From positions 7,908,001 to 7,972,000 of the forward strand of contig NZ_CP108430.1 of the NCBI RefSeq assembly GCF_041435335.1: a stretch of DNA of 64,000 bases, read 5' to 3'. Origin of the DNA: Streptomyces sp. NBC_01283. Its GTDB lineage: Bacteria > Actinomycetota > Actinomycetes > Streptomycetales > Streptomycetaceae. Position numbers and translations under genes: made by a program. Position 1 is the first letter of the stretch. Each line of letters opens with the position of its first letter. Under the pieces are notes generated by a model, which was given only the letters and a program-made list of their open reading frames with translations, did no database searches and was not told the origin of the DNA. This document shows positions 35,759 through 44,166 of the stretch, one piece after another.

Positions 35759-36487
35759 TCAGCTCGCCTCGGCGGCCTTCACCTCGGCGGGAGTCGGCGC
35801 GGTGCCGCCGAGGTGCGCCGGCATCCACCACGTGTCGTCCGGGCCCTTGGGGCGAACGGGATAGGCGCGCTGCGCGGCCTCGAGGAGCTCCTGGCAGCGC
35901 TCGCGCAGGCGGCGGGTGATCGCGCCCGCGAACTGGTCCTTCGGAGCCTCAATGGGCTCGCCGACCCGGATCGTGATCGGGATGTGGCTGCGCTTGAAGT
36001 TGCGCGGCTGGCCCTTGGTCCACAGACGCTGGGTGCCCCACAGCGCCATCGGGATCAGCGGCACGCCGGCCTCCTGCGCCAGGCGCGCGGCGCCCGACTT
36101 GAAGGACTTCAGCGTGAACGACGGCGAGATCGTCGCCTCGGGGAAGACGCCGATGATCTCCCCGGAGCGCAGCGAGTCGAGCGCGTGCTGGTAGGCCGTC
36201 TCACCCTGCTTGCGGTCGACGGGGATGTGCTTCATCCCGCGCATCAGCGGACCGGAGATCCTGTGCCGGAACACCGACTCCTTGGCCATGAAACGCACGA
36301 GACGCTTCTGCGGCAGCGCCGCGAGGCCGTCGAAGATGAAGTCGAGATAGCTGATGTGGTTGCTGACCAGCACCGCGCCACCGGTGCGGGGGATGTTCTC
36401 CGACCCCTTGCAGTCGATCTTCAGGTCCCATGCCTTGAACAGGGTTTTCGCGGCACCGATGACCGGACGGTAGACAAGCTCTGCCAT
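35759..36487 (-). CDS. 1-acyl-sn-glycerol-3-phosphate acyltransferase family protein
   Basis: A 242-residue PlsC-type acyltransferase that would add a second acyl chain to lysophosphatidate. The catalytic HX4D motif is in VSNHISYLDFIF, glycerophosphate-binding FPEATISPSFTLKSFKSGAA replaces the usual FPEGTRS by FPEATIS, and VPLIPMALWG is block four. The Gly-to-Ala and Arg-to-Ile changes appear characteristic of an actinobacterial branch. A proline-rich C-terminus follows. It converges on the B3/B4 gene with only 5 bases between stops. Confidence 0.9.
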   Translation of the reverse strand: MAELVYRPVIGAAKTLFKAWDLKIDCKGSENIPRTGGAVLVSNHISYLDFIFDGLAALPQKRLVRFMAKESVFRHRISGPLMRGMKHIPVDRKQGETAYQHALDSLRSGEIIGVFPEATISPSFTLKSFKSGAARLAQEAGVPLIPMALWGTQRLWTKGQPRNFKRSHIPITIRVGEPIEAPKDQFAGAITRRLRERCQELLEAAQRAYPVRPKGPDDTWWMPAHLGGTAPTPAEVKAAEAS

Positions 36488-36640
36488 GGGTGGGGATGAC
36501 CCTTCGTTTCTGCCTGGGGAGGGGGTTCCCGGCGGGAAGTTACGCAGCCGTAGGTTTTTCGGCGTTGCGCAGATCGTGCCCCAAGAACGGACCGCTGACC
36601 ACCCATCGTGCCCGGGGAGCGCGAGATTCTCGTCACGTTG

Positions 36641-36666
36641 GGAATGTTCGCGGGCACCCGGACGCT
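36641..36666 (+). promoter_or_regulatory. Sigma-R-like promoter of the thioredoxin gene
   Basis: GGAAT at 36641-36645, 18 bases, then GCT at 36664-36666. The thiol-stress sigma factor of streptomycetes uses GGAAT-N18-GTT, so the spacing is exact and two of three -10 bases match. It lies 22 bases before the thioredoxin ATG. Confidence 0.5.
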
Positions 36667-36687
36667 GAAGTCGGGGACAGCTGGATC

Positions 36688-37050
36688 ATGACGCAGGGGC
36701 GGGAGGCTGACGTGCGGATACGCGAGGCGGGGGACCGGCCCGAGGCTCCGGCGGCGGGCACATGGGCAGGACACGGACTGGGTGAGCGCGCCACGCTCGT
36801 GCAGTTCTCCAGTGCCTTCTGCCAGCCCTGCCGCGCGACGCGCCGGGTGCTCGCCGAGGTGGCCGAAATGGTCCCCGGTGTCGCGCACGTGGAGATCGAC
36901 GCCGAGGCCGAACTCGATCTCGTACGGGAACTGGGCATCCTCAAGACGCCGACGGTGCTGGTGCTCGACGCGGACGGACGGGTCGTGCGGCGCGCGACCG
37001 GACAGCCGCGCAGGGTCGATGTGATCGCCGCCCTCGGCAAGGCCGTGTGA
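36688..37050 (+). CDS. Thioredoxin family protein
   Basis: A 120-residue thioredoxin-fold protein with redox motif CQPC in TLVQFSSAFCQPCRATRRVL and the cis-proline region LGILKTPTVLVLDADGRVV. CQPC differs from classical CGPC. The first 35 residues are polar and disordered-looking; no membrane helix precedes the fold, unlike some related actinobacterial proteins. ATG at 36688 is supported by the sigma-R-like promoter and GGGGA upstream; GTG at 36712 with GGGAGG is a good alternative. Expected to reduce disulfides in the cytoplasm, and neighbours a flavin reductase under a Cys-type leader. Confidence 0.88.
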   Translation: MTQGREADVRIREAGDRPEAPAAGTWAGHGLGERATLVQFSSAFCQPCRATRRVLAEVAEMVPGVAHVEIDAEAELDLVRELGILKTPTVLVLDADGRVVRRATGQPRRVDVIAALGKAV

Positions 37051-37079
37051 GACCGCGGGTGCGTGTGAGACCGCGGGTG
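37044..37079. repeat. Perfect 18-bp tandem duplication at the thioredoxin stop
   Basis: CGTGTGAGACCGCGGGTG occurs at 37044-37061 and again immediately at 37062-37079. The first copy carries the last codons and TGA of the thioredoxin gene. Confidence 0.95.
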
Positions 37080-37166
37080 CGGGGGAGGAGGGCCATGACC
37101 CAGGGACGTCTTTCACATCGCGGAACGGACTTGACTGCACCCCGCATCTATCGCCAGCCTGCTCCC

Positions 37167-37247
37167 ATGCCTCCGGAGCTCCTTCTCTACGAGCGCGTCC
37201 ACGTGGACCTCGCCCGTCATGCAAGTGCGCGCTGTCCGGGCTGCTGA
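37167..37247 (+). CDS. Putative leader peptide ending in Cys (26 aa)
   Basis: A 26-codon frame starting MPPELLLYERVHVDLARHAS and ending SARCPGC, with stop TGA at 37245-37247. The core R-x-H-V-D-L-x-R-x-x-S-A-x-C matches the short leader peptides found in actinomycetes ahead of sulfur-metabolism and flavin-reductase genes, where cysteine codons near the stop are thought to sense Cys-tRNA supply by ribosome pausing. Two Cys codons lie within the last four positions. The flavin reductase ATG is 43 bases downstream. GGAG is lacking before the ATG, so translation may start from a leaderless or weak site. Confidence 0.7.
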   Translation: MPPELLLYERVHVDLARHASARCPGC

Positions 37248-37290
37248 GCAGCCACGGAACCGCTCGTACCTCCTGCAGAAGGACAAGTCC

Positions 37291-37800
37291 ATGACGGCCA
37301 CGCCCGATCTCCGCACTCCCCAGCTCGCCTCCCCCGACCTCCTGCGCTCCGTCTTCCGGCAGCACGCGGCGGGGGTCGCCGTGATCACCGCCCAGGGCCC
37401 CTCAGGGCCGGTCGGCTTCACCGCCACCTCGCTCGTCTCGGTCTCCGCCGAGCCCCCGATGCTCTCGTTCGGCATCGGTACGGGAGCCTCCAGCTGGCCC
37501 GCCGTCTCCGAGGCCGAACACGTCGGCGTCCACATACTCGGCGAGCACCAGCTCGAACTCGCCACGACCTTCGCGCGCAGCGGCGCCGACCGCTTCGGCG
37601 CGGACACCCGCTGGTACGAGGGGCCCGAGGGGGTCCCCGTGCTCGACGGCACGCTGGCGTGGCTGGTGTGCAGGGTCGCGGCGCGGGTACCTGCCGGTGA
37701 CCACCGGATCGTCCTCGCGGAGGCCGTGGTGGGCGACCCCGCGGGCGCCGGTCGGCCGCTGCTCTATCACCAGGGGCGCTTCAACGCTCTGCGCGACTGA
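37291..37800 (+). CDS. Flavin reductase family protein
   Basis: A 169-residue FMN-binding split-barrel flavin reductase. SVFRQHAAGVAVITAQGPSG, VGFTATSLVSVSAEPPMLSF (the flavin-binding core), GVHILGEHQLELATTFA and the end PLLYHQGRFNALRD are diagnostic. It should supply reduced FMN to monooxygenases, for instance sulfonate-type enzymes, though none is adjacent. ATG at 37291 follows AAGGA. Located directly behind the Cys-ending leader peptide, its expression is probably raised when cysteine is scarce; that is inferred from the leader family. Confidence 0.9.
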   Translation: MTATPDLRTPQLASPDLLRSVFRQHAAGVAVITAQGPSGPVGFTATSLVSVSAEPPMLSFGIGTGASSWPAVSEAEHVGVHILGEHQLELATTFARSGADRFGADTRWYEGPEGVPVLDGTLAWLVCRVAARVPAGDHRIVLAEAVVGDPAGAGRPLLYHQGRFNALRD

Positions 37801-37877
37801 AAGTTCCCGGGTGGCCTTCCCGAAGCCGATTACAGAGCGTTGGGAAGGTCACAGTTCAAAGCGCTTGCTTAGTGGGA

Positions 37878-37905
37878 ATGACATAGGTGTACTGGCGAGT
37901 AATAT
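37878..37905 (+). promoter_or_regulatory. Candidate etfBA promoter
   Basis: ATGACA at 37878-37883, 16 bases, TAATAT at 37900-37905, in an unusually AT-rich stretch, 125 bases before etfB. GGAAT at 37875 with a GTA 19 bases on offers a weaker sigma-R-like reading of the same DNA. Confidence 0.45.
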
Positions 37906-38029
37906 TCTGGTCGGAGCGCGGGCCGCCCCGACCGGGATCCGCCCCTGCGGGCGCCTATGCTGCCTGCAGGAAGGCAGTGGCCAGAGCAAGGCAGCAGCCC
38001 AGTAAAGACGATGCAGTAGGAGAGCCGGC

Positions 38030-38815
38030 GTGAGCTTGAGGATCGTTGTCACCGTGAAGTACGTGCCGGACGCCACCGGCGACCGGCACTTCGCCGATGA
38101 CCTGACCGTCGACCGGGATGACGTCGATGGCCTGCTGTCGGAGCTGGACGAGTACGCGGTCGAGCAGGCCCTGCAGATCGCCGACGAGGCGGACGACGCG
38201 GAGATCACCGTGCTGACCGTCGGTCCCGAGGACGCCAAGGACGCCCTGCGCAAGGCGCTGTCCATGGGCGCGGACAAGGCCATCCACGTCGAGGACGGCG
38301 ACCTGCACGGCACGGACATCATCGGTACGTCGCTGGTGCTGGCGAAGGCGATCGAGAAGGCAGGCTACGACCTGGTGATCTCGGGCATGGCGTCCACCGA
38401 CGGCACCGCCGGTGTGGTCCCGGCGCTGCTGGCCGAGCGTCTGGGCGTGCCGCAGGTCACGCTGCTCTCCGAGGTGTCGGTGGCGGACGGCAAGGTCACG
38501 GGCCGCCGGGACGGCGACGCCGCATCCGAGCAGCTGGAGGCCGCGCTGCCCGCCGTCGTGTCGGTCACCGACCAGTCGGGCGAGGCGCGCTACCCGTCCT
38601 TCAAGGGCATCATGGCCGCCAAGAAGAAGCCGGTTCAGGCCTGGGATCTGTCGGATCTGGACCTGGAGGCCGAGGACGTGGGCCTGGAGGGTGCCTGGAC
38701 GAAGGTCGACTCGGCCACCGAGCGTCCCGCGCGCACCGCGGGCACGATCGTCAAGGACGAGGGCGAGGGCGGCAAGCAGCTCGCCGAGTTCCTCGCGGGC
38801 CAGAAGTTCATCTAG
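38030..38815 (+). CDS. etfB: Electron transfer flavoprotein subunit beta
   Basis: A 261-residue ETF beta subunit, which binds AMP and docks acyl-CoA dehydrogenases. MSLRIVVTVKYVPDATGDR opens the fold, LSELDEYAVEQALQIADEA and SGMASTDGTAGVVPALLAERL (in part) form the adenine-nucleotide region, and ARYPSFKGIMAAKKKPVQ is the conserved C-terminal region with the recognition loop. GTG at 38030 follows AGGAG. The alpha subunit gene begins 46 bases after the stop; both are needed for the heterodimer. Confidence 0.97.
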   Translation: MSLRIVVTVKYVPDATGDRHFADDLTVDRDDVDGLLSELDEYAVEQALQIADEADDAEITVLTVGPEDAKDALRKALSMGADKAIHVEDGDLHGTDIIGTSLVLAKAIEKAGYDLVISGMASTDGTAGVVPALLAERLGVPQVTLLSEVSVADGKVTGRRDGDAASEQLEAALPAVVSVTDQSGEARYPSFKGIMAAKKKPVQAWDLSDLDLEAEDVGLEGAWTKVDSATERPARTAGTIVKDEGEGGKQLAEFLAGQKFI

Positions 38816-38861
38816 TCCCCCTCCCCCGATTCGCTGACACCTCAAGGAAACTGGAAGAGTC

Positions 38862-39824
38862 ATGGCTGAAGTTCTCGTCTATGTCGACCACGTGGACGGT
38901 GCCGTCCGCAAGCCCACTCTTGAGCTGCTGACGCTGGCCCGCCGGATCGGTGAGCCCGTCGCGCTGGCGCTGGGCAACGGCGCCGCGGAGACCGCCGGTG
39001 TCCTGGCCGAGCACGGCGCGGTGAAGGTACTGACCGCCGATGCCGCCGAGTTCGCCGACTATCTCGTCGTACCGAAGGTGGACGCGCTGCAGGCCGCCTA
39101 CGAGGCCGTGTCCCCGGCCGCCGTGCTGGTGCCGTCGTCCGCCGAGGGCAAGGAGATCGCGGCGCGCCTCGCGGTCCGTATCGAGGCCGGTCTGATCACC
39201 GACGCGGTCGACCTGGAGGCCTCCGCGGAGGGACCGGTCGCCACGCAGTCGGCGTTCGCCGCCTCCTACAGCACCAAGTCCCGCGTCTCCAAGGGCACTC
39301 CGGTGATCACGGTCAAGCCCAACAGCGCGGCCGTGGAGGCCGCCCCGGCCGCCGGCGTTGTCGAGGCGCTGGCCGTGTCCTTCTCGGCGCAGGCCACCGG
39401 CACCAAGGTGACCGGGCGTACGCCGCGTGAGTCGACCGGGCGTCCGGAGCTGACCGAGGCCGCGATCGTGGTCTCCGGCGGCCGTGGTGTGAACGGCGCG
39501 GAGAACTTCCACCTCATCGAGTCGCTGGCCGACTCGCTCGGTGCGGCCGTCGGCGCCTCGCGTGCCGCGGTGGACGCGGGCTGGTACCCGCACTCCAACC
39601 AGGTCGGCCAGACCGGCAAGAGCGTCTCGCCGCAGCTGTACATCGCCTCGGGCATCTCCGGTGCGATCCAGCACCGGGCGGGCATGCAGACCTCCAAGAC
39701 GATCGTGGCGATCAACAAGGACGCCGAAGCCCCGATCTTCGACCTGGTCGACTACGGCGTGGTCGGCGACCTCTTCGACGTCGTCCCCGCCCTGACCGAA
39801 GAGGTCAACACCCGCAAGGGCTGA
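38862..39824 (+). CDS. etfA: Electron transfer flavoprotein subunit alpha
   Basis: A 320-residue ETF alpha subunit holding FAD. The C-terminal FAD domain is complete: [60 protein letters not shown] and [20 protein letters not shown]. With EtfB it accepts electrons from acyl-CoA dehydrogenases, such as the one at 25605-26795, and hands them to ETF dehydrogenase. A consensus AAGGAAAC site lies before the ATG. A long hairpin terminator follows, closing the two-gene operon. Confidence 0.97.
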   Translation: MAEVLVYVDHVDGAVRKPTLELLTLARRIGEPVALALGNGAAETAGVLAEHGAVKVLTADAAEFADYLVVPKVDALQAAYEAVSPAAVLVPSSAEGKEIAARLAVRIEAGLITDAVDLEASAEGPVATQSAFAASYSTKSRVSKGTPVITVKPNSAAVEAAPAAGVVEALAVSFSAQATGTKVTGRTPRESTGRPELTEAAIVVSGGRGVNGAENFHLIESLADSLGAAVGASRAAVDAGWYPHSNQVGQTGKSVSPQLYIASGISGAIQHRAGMQTSKTIVAINKDAEAPIFDLVDYGVVGDLFDVVPALTEEVNTRKG

Positions 39825-39851
39825 CCCCCGGCAGGACCAGCGGCACCTGTA

Positions 39852-39893
39852 CGAGGCCTTCGCCACCGCACACACGCGGCGGCGAAGGCCTCG
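39852..39893 (+). terminator. Bidirectional terminator after etfBA
   Basis: CGAGGCCTTCGCC (39852-39864) pairs with GGCGAAGGCCTCG (39881-39893), and CCGC (39866) with GCGG (39876) inside it, around an ACACAC loop. It lies between convergent genes and can serve both. Confidence 0.88.
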
Positions 39894-39924
39894 CCGCGTC
39901 ACAGGGTCAGTTCACGGTGCCGGT

Positions 39925-40821
39925 TCACAGGGTCAGCGAGGCCTGCACCGGCAGATGGTCGCTCGGGAACTGGCCGCCCTGCGAGAAGGTGTTGATGGCC
40001 GCCGAGTGGACCCGCACTCCGGGCGTCGCCAGGATCCAGTCGATCCGGTCGCCGTCCGGCACCAGCGGCTTGTAGCCGTGGAAGGTGGCGTACGCCTTGC
40101 TGCGCTCGTCCGCCGCGTCCCACGTGTCGACGAGACCGGCGCCCAGCATCGTGTCGTAGACCGCGTTCTTGTGTGCCGCGACATTGAAGTCACCCGTGAC
40201 CAGGAGCGGCACGGACCGGTCGAGGGCGGCGATCCGATCGGAGATCAGACTCGCGGCACGCGTGCGTGCGTACTGGCTCGCGTTGTCGAGGTGGGTGTTG
40301 AGGACGTACAGCTCGCCGTCCGTGCGCAGGTCGTGGAAGCGGACCCGGGTGACCATGCGGATGGAACCGCCGCCCCAGGTGTTCGACCCGATGACGTCCG
40401 GGGTGTCGGAGAGCCAGAAGTGGTCGTACTCGATCGGCGCGAGCCTGCGGGTGTCGTAGAAGACGGTCATGAACTCGTCCCGGCTGCCGCCCGCACGGCC
40501 GGTGCCGATCCAGTCGTAGTGCGGGCCCAGGTCCTGGGCGATGTCCCGTACCTGTTGGTAGAGGCCTTCCTGGGTGCCGATGACGTGAGGGCGCGCGCGG
40601 CGCAGCAGTTCCCGGGTCACCGGGCGGCGGTCGGCCCAGGTGTTGGGCGGCGTGGTGCCCGCGTAACGGAGATTGAACGACATGACCTCCAGGCGGCGCC
40701 CCGCGCGTTCCACCGCGTGGACGGGCGAGGCGGCGAGCGCGGTGGTGAACAAGGGCAGGGCCACCGCGGCGAGCGCGGTCTGCAGGCCGAAGCGGCGCGT
40801 TACTCGGGTGTCATTCGGCAC
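39925..40821 (-). CDS. Secreted endonuclease/exonuclease/phosphatase family protein
   Basis: A 298-residue exported hydrolase. An N-terminal signal (TRRFGLQTALAAVALPLFTT, then ASPVHAVE) precedes the DNase I-like fold: VMSFNLRYAG, HVIGTQEG, YVLNTHLDNASQYARTRAAS, VTGDFNVAAH, DRIDWILATPG and FPSDHLPV. These are the metal and phosphate ligands of phosphodiesterases including sphingomyelinases and extracellular nucleases. The substrate is not clear; the short length and DTWADRRP-like loop fit phosphatase-type members. ATG at 40819-40821 is followed at once by the signal. GGAGA lies before it. Confidence 0.9.
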   Translation of the reverse strand: MPNDTRVTRRFGLQTALAAVALPLFTTALAASPVHAVERAGRRLEVMSFNLRYAGTTPPNTWADRRPVTRELLRRARPHVIGTQEGLYQQVRDIAQDLGPHYDWIGTGRAGGSRDEFMTVFYDTRRLAPIEYDHFWLSDTPDVIGSNTWGGGSIRMVTRVRFHDLRTDGELYVLNTHLDNASQYARTRAASLISDRIAALDRSVPLLVTGDFNVAAHKNAVYDTMLGAGLVDTWDAADERSKAYATFHGYKPLVPDGDRIDWILATPGVRVHSAAINTFSQGGQFPSDHLPVQASLTL

Positions 40822-41051
40822 GCGGTCTCCTTCAGGGGGTGACGGTCAGGATGAGGTGCGGGCGCGCGAGTGCGGAAGCAGGATCTGAGACATGGGTGAA
40901 CGGACGTGGTCCGGCAGACGAGAGGGTGTTGACCAGCGGGAAGGTCGCCGGATAACTTCGCCATGCGGATTGTTGATTCCGTGAAGCGGAAGTTCTGAAT
41001 AATCCTGAGTGGTCCTGAGTGTGTGGTCCCGAGTGTGTGGAGGGTGCAGGA

Positions 41052-42344
41052 ATGGGTCAGCAAGAGAAGGTGGCAACGAGTCTCGCGGGCGCGGTCAGCG
41101 AGGGCATCAGCGCTTCCCTCGCCCCGGTGGACGCGGAGCTCGAGCGCCGCTACCCCGGCGACCCGGGCACCCGCCAGCCGGTCCACACCGTGTACGTACC
41201 CGGTGAGCTCTTCGGCGCCGACACCATCCGTACGTGGGGCGACCAGGCACTGAAGGCCCTCGACGAGCACGCCCCGGACGCCGCCTCCTTCGCGGCCGTC
41301 CTCGGCCTCGCCGACGACCTGGCCGCGCCGGTCTACGACCGCGTGCGCGCCAAGCTGGAGCGCGAGCCCGTCGAGGACCTGCGCATCGACTTCGAGGACG
41401 GCTACAAGGGCGCGGACGAGGACCAGGACGCCGCCCGCGCGGCCCGTCTGGTCGCCGAGTCCTACAAGAACGGCACCGCGGCCCCGTACATGGGCATCCG
41501 TATGAAGTGCTTCGAGGAGAACGTGCGCGACCGCGCCATCCGCACCCTCGACATCTTCCTGTCCGGCCTCATGGAGGCGGGCGGTCTCCCGGACGGCCTC
41601 GTCCTGACCCTGCCCAAGGTGACGTACCCCGAGCAGGTCACCGCGATGGTGCGCCTCCTGGAGGAGTTCGAGAAGGTGCGCGGCCTGGAGCCGGGCCGTA
41701 TCGGCTTCGAGATCCAGATCGAGACCAGCCAGTCCATCCTGGCCACCGACGGCACCGCCACCGTGGCCCGCATGATCGGCGCCGCCGAGGGCCGCGCCAC
41801 CGGCCTGCACTACGGCACCTTCGACTACAGCGCCTGCCTCGGCGTCAGCGCCGCCTACCAGACCAGCGACCACCCGGCCGCCGACCACGCCAAGGCGATC
41901 ATGCAGGTCGCCGCGGCCGGCACCGGCGTCCGCGTCTCGGACGGCTCCACCAACGTCCTGCCCATCGGCACCACCGAGAAGGTCCACGACGCCTGGCGCC
42001 TGCACTACGGCCTCACGCGCCGCGCCCTGGCCCGCGCCTACTACCAGGGCTGGGACATGCACCCCGGCCACATCCCCACCCGCTACGCCGCCGTGTTCGC
42101 CTTCTACCGCGAGGGCTTCGAGCAGGCCGCCGCGCGCCTGTCCGCGTACGCCGCCCACCGCGAGGGCGGCGACGTGGCGGACGAGCCGGCATCGGCCAAG
42201 GCGCTCGCCGGCTACCTGCTGCGCGGCCTGGACTGCGGCGCCCTCGACGTCGGCGAGGTCACCCGGCTCACCGGCCTGACGCTGGCCCGCCTGCAGAGCT
42301 TCTCGGGCCCGCGCCGAGGCGACCTCACACCGCACGGCAAGTAA
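41052..42344 (+). CDS. HpcH/CitE-type aldolase/lyase family protein (DUF6986-like)
   Basis: A 430-residue relative of citrate-lyase beta chains and malate synthases. Conserved parts include LRIDFEDGYKGADEDQDAA with an acidic metal site, APYMGIRMKCFEE, GLVLTLPKVTYPEQVTAMV, IGFEIQIETSQSIL (metal-binding Glu) and GLHYGTFDYSACLGVSAAYQ (in part). It probably cleaves or forms a C-C bond next to a carboxylate. The C-terminal third, ending in a helical extension, is specific to this actinomycete group. ATG at 41052 has GCAGG upstream. Its neighbours give no pathway. Confidence 0.85.
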   Translation: MGQQEKVATSLAGAVSEGISASLAPVDAELERRYPGDPGTRQPVHTVYVPGELFGADTIRTWGDQALKALDEHAPDAASFAAVLGLADDLAAPVYDRVRAKLEREPVEDLRIDFEDGYKGADEDQDAARAARLVAESYKNGTAAPYMGIRMKCFEENVRDRAIRTLDIFLSGLMEAGGLPDGLVLTLPKVTYPEQVTAMVRLLEEFEKVRGLEPGRIGFEIQIETSQSILATDGTATVARMIGAAEGRATGLHYGTFDYSACLGVSAAYQTSDHPAADHAKAIMQVAAAGTGVRVSDGSTNVLPIGTTEKVHDAWRLHYGLTRRALARAYYQGWDMHPGHIPTRYAAVFAFYREGFEQAAARLSAYAAHREGGDVADEPASAKALAGYLLRGLDCGALDVGEVTRLTGLTLARLQSFSGPRRGDLTPHGK

Positions 42345-42419
42345 CTCCCGGCACGCCCTGTCACCCCTGCCCCGTAGTCTGTGAGCCACGAAAAGTGGTG
42401 GCACAGGAACGGGGCAGCG

Positions 42420-44126
42420 GTGACTTCGGGGGATCAGGAACAGACGGGCGGTGTCGGCAGGCTCCTTGCCGGGCGCTACCGCGTGGCCGCGCAGCTCGGA
42501 CGCGGCGGCATGGGCGTCGTGTGGCGCGCCGTCGACGAGGTGCTCGGCCGCGAGGTCGCCGTCAAGGAACTGCGGACGTACACGGACGCGGCCGGGCCCG
42601 AGCTGGCCGACCTGCGGGTGCGGATGCAGCGCGAGGCCCGCGCGGCCGCCCGGGTGCGCCACCCCGGGGTCGTCGCCGTGCACGACGTGGCGGAGGTCGA
42701 CGGGCGGCCCCTGATCGTCATGGAGCTGGTGGACGGCCCCTCCCTGGACGACGTACTGCGCGATCGCGGCACCCTGGACCCCCGCGAAGCGGCGGCCGTC
42801 GGCGCCAAGGTGATGGAGGCGCTCGCCGCCGCCCACCGCGCCGGAGTCCTGCACCGCGACGTCAAGCCCGGCAACATCCTCCTGGAGACCGGCGGACGCG
42901 TCGTCCTGACCGACTTCGGCATCGCCACGATGGATGACCCGGGTGACGGCTCCGCCACACACCTCACGCGTAGCGGCGAACTCGTCGGCTCCCTGGACTA
43001 CTTGGCGCCCGAGCGCGCCCAGGGCCAGGACCCCGGCCCCGCATCCGACGTATGGGCCCTGGGCGCCACGCTGTACGCGGCGGTCGAAGGCGCATCGCCG
43101 TTCCGCCGTACGTCGACGTGGTCCACGCTCACCGCCATCGTCACCGACCCGCTGCCCGAGCCGCAGCGGGCGGGACCCCTCATCCCCGTGCTGCGACAGC
43201 TCATGCACAAGGACCCGCTGGCCCGGCCGGACGCGGAGCAGGCGGCGCTGATCCTCGCCGACGCGGCGGGCGGCGCGGTCACCGCCGCTCTGCGCGAGCC
43301 CGAGCCACGGCCGAGGGAACCCACGGAGCGGAGCATCCCGAGCGGACCTCCGCCGGGCTTCGGTCCGCCGCTCGCCGCGGTGTCCCCGCAGGTGGCGCCG
43401 GTCGCCGGGCCCGCGGCCACGCCACCCTCCCCGCACCGCCCGCGCCGCGGCAGGGCGCTGCTCGCAGCGGTGGCTGTCGTCGTCGTCCTGGCGGCGACCG
43501 GGGTCACCGTGGCCCTCCTCAACGGCCGAGAAGACAGCGACAGCCAGGCTCAGGGCTCCGCGTCCGGGAACACGGCCGAGCCCGCGGCCGGCGCCAGCCG
43601 CGGCGCGCTCGACGGCGCGAACGCGCCCAAGCCCTCGAAGCAGGGCGACGAGAAGACCCGGAAGCCGGACGCGAAGCCCTCAGCCGACCGGGACGACGCC
43701 ACGTCTTCCAAGGCCCTCAAGGCGCCCAAAGCCCCCAAGTCCAAGGACGACCCGTCGACCGAGCCCACCGGGGGCGGCGGCACCACAGGCGGCGGTTCCG
43801 ACGGCTCCGGCGGCACGGCGGGCGGCGGCGACCCGGCCCCCGAAGCGGCCTGTCACTCCGCGGGCGGCGGCAAGTACGACTGCTCGGTCTGGCGTTCGTC
43901 GACGTCGTACACCGCATCGGGCGCCGAGGCGGGCGTACTGAACGCGGGCACGAACTACTTCTACTGCCAGCAGAACCTGGGCCGTCGCGAGACGCACGGC
44001 GAGTGGACGAACGTCTGGTGGGCGAAGACGGACGACGACAGCGGCAACACGGGCGTCTTCATCAGCGACGTCTACATCAAGGGCGGCGACAACGACAAGC
44101 CGCTGCCCGGCCTCCCGGTCTGCTGA
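42420..44126 (+). CDS. Transmembrane Ser/Thr protein kinase with Cys-rich ectodomain
   Basis: A 568-residue Hanks-type kinase. Residues about 20-275 hold the kinase domain: LGRGGMGVVWRA, VAVKEL, LHRDVKPGNILL, LTDFGIAT and LDYLAPERAQG. A proline-rich juxtamembrane stretch leads to one membrane helix near residue 350 (ALLAAVAVVVVLAATGVTVA). Outside lie a long Lys/Ser/Gly-rich stalk and a terminal domain of about 85 residues with four Cys (ACHSAGGGKYDC, YFYCQQ, LPVC) resembling secreted SH3-like modules. No PASTA repeats are present, so it is not a PknB-type wall sensor. GTG at 42420 follows AGGAACGGGG. Confidence 0.92.
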   Translation: MTSGDQEQTGGVGRLLAGRYRVAAQLGRGGMGVVWRAVDEVLGREVAVKELRTYTDAAGPELADLRVRMQREARAAARVRHPGVVAVHDVAEVDGRPLIVMELVDGPSLDDVLRDRGTLDPREAAAVGAKVMEALAAAHRAGVLHRDVKPGNILLETGGRVVLTDFGIATMDDPGDGSATHLTRSGELVGSLDYLAPERAQGQDPGPASDVWALGATLYAAVEGASPFRRTSTWSTLTAIVTDPLPEPQRAGPLIPVLRQLMHKDPLARPDAEQAALILADAAGGAVTAALREPEPRPREPTERSIPSGPPPGFGPPLAAVSPQVAPVAGPAATPPSPHRPRRGRALLAAVAVVVVLAATGVTVALLNGREDSDSQAQGSASGNTAEPAAGASRGALDGANAPKPSKQGDEKTRKPDAKPSADRDDATSSKALKAPKAPKSKDDPSTEPTGGGGTTGGGSDGSGGTAGGGDPAPEAACHSAGGGKYDCSVWRSSTSYTASGAEAGVLNAGTNYFYCQQNLGRRETHGEWTNVWWAKTDDDSGNTGVFISDVYIKGGDNDKPLPGLPVC

Positions 44127-44166
44127 CCGCGCCCGCACCGCAGCCCGCATTGCGGCCCGCCGGCCG

